DNA from: Burkholderiales bacterium
GTDB taxonomy: Bacteria > Pseudomonadota > Gammaproteobacteria > Burkholderiales > Burkholderiaceae_C
DNA length: 64,000 nt
Direction: 5' to 3'
Assembly (NCBI GenBank): GCA_016192425.1
Contig: JACPUE010000052.1
Span: forward strand, 1-64,000
The notes below the pieces were generated by a model. The model made no database searches. It worked only from the letters and a program-made list of their open reading frames with translations, and was not told the DNA's origin. Shown in pieces: positions 62,816-64,000 of the stretch. The translations under genes and the position numbers were made by a program. Numbering within the stretch: the stretch's first letter is position 1; every line of letters begins with the position of its first letter.

Positions 62816-63829
62816 ATGACGAGCATCTCAAGCGTCAGCAGCAGTGCATGGTCGGGCATGGGCATGCAACGCAGCCAGCGTGCAGCCCCATCGCCCGAGC
62901 GCCTGATGTCCAAGATCGACACCGACCAAAGCGGCGGCGTCAACGACACCGAACTGCAAGGCCTGCTGGACAAGGTGGCCCAGAAAACCGGCACGCAGCT
63001 CAGCGCCTCCGACGTGCTGACCCAGTTCGACGCCGATGGCAACGGCCAGCTCAGCAGCGACGAGCTGGGCAAGACGATGCAAAGCATCCTGCCCCCGCCC
63101 TCGACTATGGACTTTGCGCAGCAGCGCGCCTCCGGCAGCAGCAGCGCCGACGGCACCGCCAACACTGGCGAGGCGGGCGACGACCTGTTTGCCAAGGTGG
63201 ACGCAGACGGCGACAACGCCATCAGCGCCACCGAACTGCAGGCCCTGCTGGAAGCCATGTCCGGCGGCACCGCCAGCCAGACCGGCGTGAGCAGCGACGA
63301 CGTCTTCGCCGCGCTGGACACCGACGGCGACGGCAGCCTCACCCAGGCCGAGTTCGATGCCGGCCGCCCCGCAAGCCAGGGCGGCCATGGCGGCGGCGTT
63401 GGCGGGCCGGGCGGCATGCCACCCCCGCCCCCGGCAGGCGCAGCGCAGGGCAGCGACAGCAGCACGGCGTCTGCGCAAGACGATGCGCTGGACACCAACG
63501 GCGACGGTGTGGTGTCGCTGAGCGAGCGGCTCGCGGGCCAAACGTCCAGCGTGCAGCAGGACGCCGTTGCGGCGCTGTTCCAATCCATCGACACCGATGG
63601 CGACCAGCAGATCAGCAGCAGCGAATCCAGCGCCTTCATCCAGGCCCTGAGCTCGGCCTATGGAAGCAGCGCCACCAGCAGCACCAGCGCCCAGGACGGC
63701 GCCAGCACCGCCAGCAGCCCGCGTGGCGAGCTGATGCACCTGGCAGAGCTGGCCCGCCAGCGCTACGCCGAAGCTGCCAACGCGTGGAGCAGCAGCACCT
63801 CCAGCAGCGCACTCAGCGCAGTGGCTTGA
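62816..63829 (+). CDS. Calcium-binding protein with six EF-hand loops
   Basis: A 337-residue, Ser/Gly/Asp-rich acidic protein. Six 12-residue EF-hand loops start with Asp and end with Glu: 35-46 (DTDQSGGVNDTE), 72-83, 129-140, 168-179, 226-237 (DTNGDGVVSLSE) and 259-270 (DTDGDQQISSSE). A Gly/Pro-rich hinge (GGMPPPPPAG) lies between loops 4 and 5. No standard signal peptide is seen; the N terminus (SISSVSSSAWSGMG) and the low-complexity C terminus resemble proteins exported by other routes. Start at 62816 has AAGGA at good spacing; ATG at 62810 is too close to it. Calcium buffering or sensing is likely; XopAW-like effectors share this look, but export is unproven. Confidence 0.8.
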   Translation: MTSISSVSSSAWSGMGMQRSQRAAPSPERLMSKIDTDQSGGVNDTELQGLLDKVAQKTGTQLSASDVLTQFDADGNGQLSSDELGKTMQSILPPPSTMDFAQQRASGSSSADGTANTGEAGDDLFAKVDADGDNAISATELQALLEAMSGGTASQTGVSSDDVFAALDTDGDGSLTQAEFDAGRPASQGGHGGGVGGPGGMPPPPPAGAAQGSDSSTASAQDDALDTNGDGVVSLSERLAGQTSSVQQDAVAALFQSIDTDGDQQISSSESSAFIQALSSAYGSSATSSTSAQDGASTASSPRGELMHLAELARQRYAEAANAWSSSTSSSALSAVA

Positions 63830-63840
63830 GGCAAGCCTGT

Positions 63841-63866
63841 CCCGCCGTGCGGATGTGCACGGCGGG
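63841..63866 (+). terminator. Hairpin after the EF-hand gene
   Basis: cccgccgtgc-ggatgt-gcacggcggg is a perfect 10-bp stem, 11 bp after the stop. No T run, but the site fits transcription termination. Confidence 0.55.
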
Positions 63867-63904
63867 AATTCAAGCAAAAATCAGCGATAGCGCCCGTATT
63901 TATT

Positions 63905-63933
63905 GCGCTAACAGCTACAATTTTGATAGCAAT
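63905..63933. repeat. Dispersed repeat over the purN 3' end
   Basis: gcgctaacagctacaatttt followed by gatagcaat. It follows the block order of the family (gcgcta-agcta-aa-tagcaat) and encodes the last residues of PurN (LLSKL and stop) on the other strand. Confidence 0.6.
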
Positions 63934-64000
63934 TGAGCCACCGCCCGGGGGTACAGCACATGCTCCTGCGTCAGCACCCGGGCGGCCAGGGTGTCGGCGG
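63915..64000 (-). CDS. purN: Phosphoribosylglycinamide formyltransferase, C-terminal end only
   Basis: The visible residues (ADTLAARVLTQEHVLYPRAVAQLLSKL, then TAG) match the C-terminal helix of PurN (DTLxARVLxxEHxLYPxAV). The enzyme formylates GAR in purine biosynthesis. Only 28 codons lie in the window. The last five codons are formed by a repeat copy. Confidence 0.7.
   Translation of the reverse strand, partial: ADTLAARVLTQEHVLYPRAVAQLLSKL

Noticed and set aside
62690-63829. Longer start of the EF-hand gene at 62690
   Set aside because: The extra 42 codons pass through the control region with its operator-like repeats; 62816 has the proper ribosome-binding site.

Overview
The window is a high-GC stretch of bacterial chromosome with dense, mostly housekeeping gene content. 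Gene families and gene order (rpsP-rimM-trmD-rplS, trxB / ftsK-lolA / rarA, a DUF2782 gene beside an APH-fold homoserine kinase, BPSS1780-family and CobD/CbiB-like membrane proteins) point to a betaproteobacterium of the order Burkholderiales, most likely Comamonadaceae (Acidovorax-like). That placement is inferred from content, not from a marker alignment. No prophage, insertion sequence, integrase, CRISPR array or rRNA operon was seen. One tRNA gene, tRNA-Lys(CTT), is present.

Layout. 1-1317: edge-truncated PAS/GGDEF protein. 1394-3839: DUF2782 protein, homoserine kinase, BPSS1780 membrane protein. 4114-9434: UvrD helicase, an unknown secreted protein, GMP reductase and a beta-hydroxyacid dehydrogenase. 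9512-12413: tRNA-Lys, a Bcr/CflA-type exporter and a diguanylate cyclase with a duplicated sensor module. 12592-15650: two lipoproteins, an alpha/beta-hydrolase-like protein and a clan GH-A glycoside-hydrolase-like protein, which look like an accessory pair. 15748-23891: DEAD-box helicase, oligoribonuclease, Ste24-type M48 protease, PhhB, RsgA, an unknown protein, a CobD/CbiB-like protein and a Nudix CoA pyrophosphatase. 23969-26131: the ribosomal rpsP-rimM-trmD-rplS cluster. 26264-29501: GNAT, TM2 and DUF486 proteins plus a Pit phosphate transporter with its DUF47 partner. 29624-33177: branched-chain amino-acid ABC transporter livHMGF without a binding protein. 33435-41863: rarA, DUF488, a UDG-like protein, a broken DUF1304 gene, lolA, ftsK, a Crp/Fnr regulator, trxB and rpmB-rpmG.

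41956-57395 is the most distinctive region: about 15.4 kb, 14 genes, all on the minus strand and tightly coupled. It encodes an MSHA-type pilus (MshM, L, N, E, G, I, J and K-like proteins), two large related prepilin-like proteins, a pilin, and an embedded two-component system whose regulator has a receiver and a Fis-type DNA-binding domain but no AAA+ domain. 57521-64000: RsmB-type rRNA methyltransferase, a second M48 protease, an OmpR/EnvZ-type two-component system divergent from a six-EF-hand protein, and the end of purN.

Across the whole window lies a short dispersed repeat family (core agcagctatcaaaaca...tagcaat). At least twelve copies or relatives are seen. Several sit inside coding sequences, read on either strand and in different frames, where they encode part of otherwise unrelated conserved proteins (LolA, RsmB, RarA, PurN and others). 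This is the least explained feature of the window.
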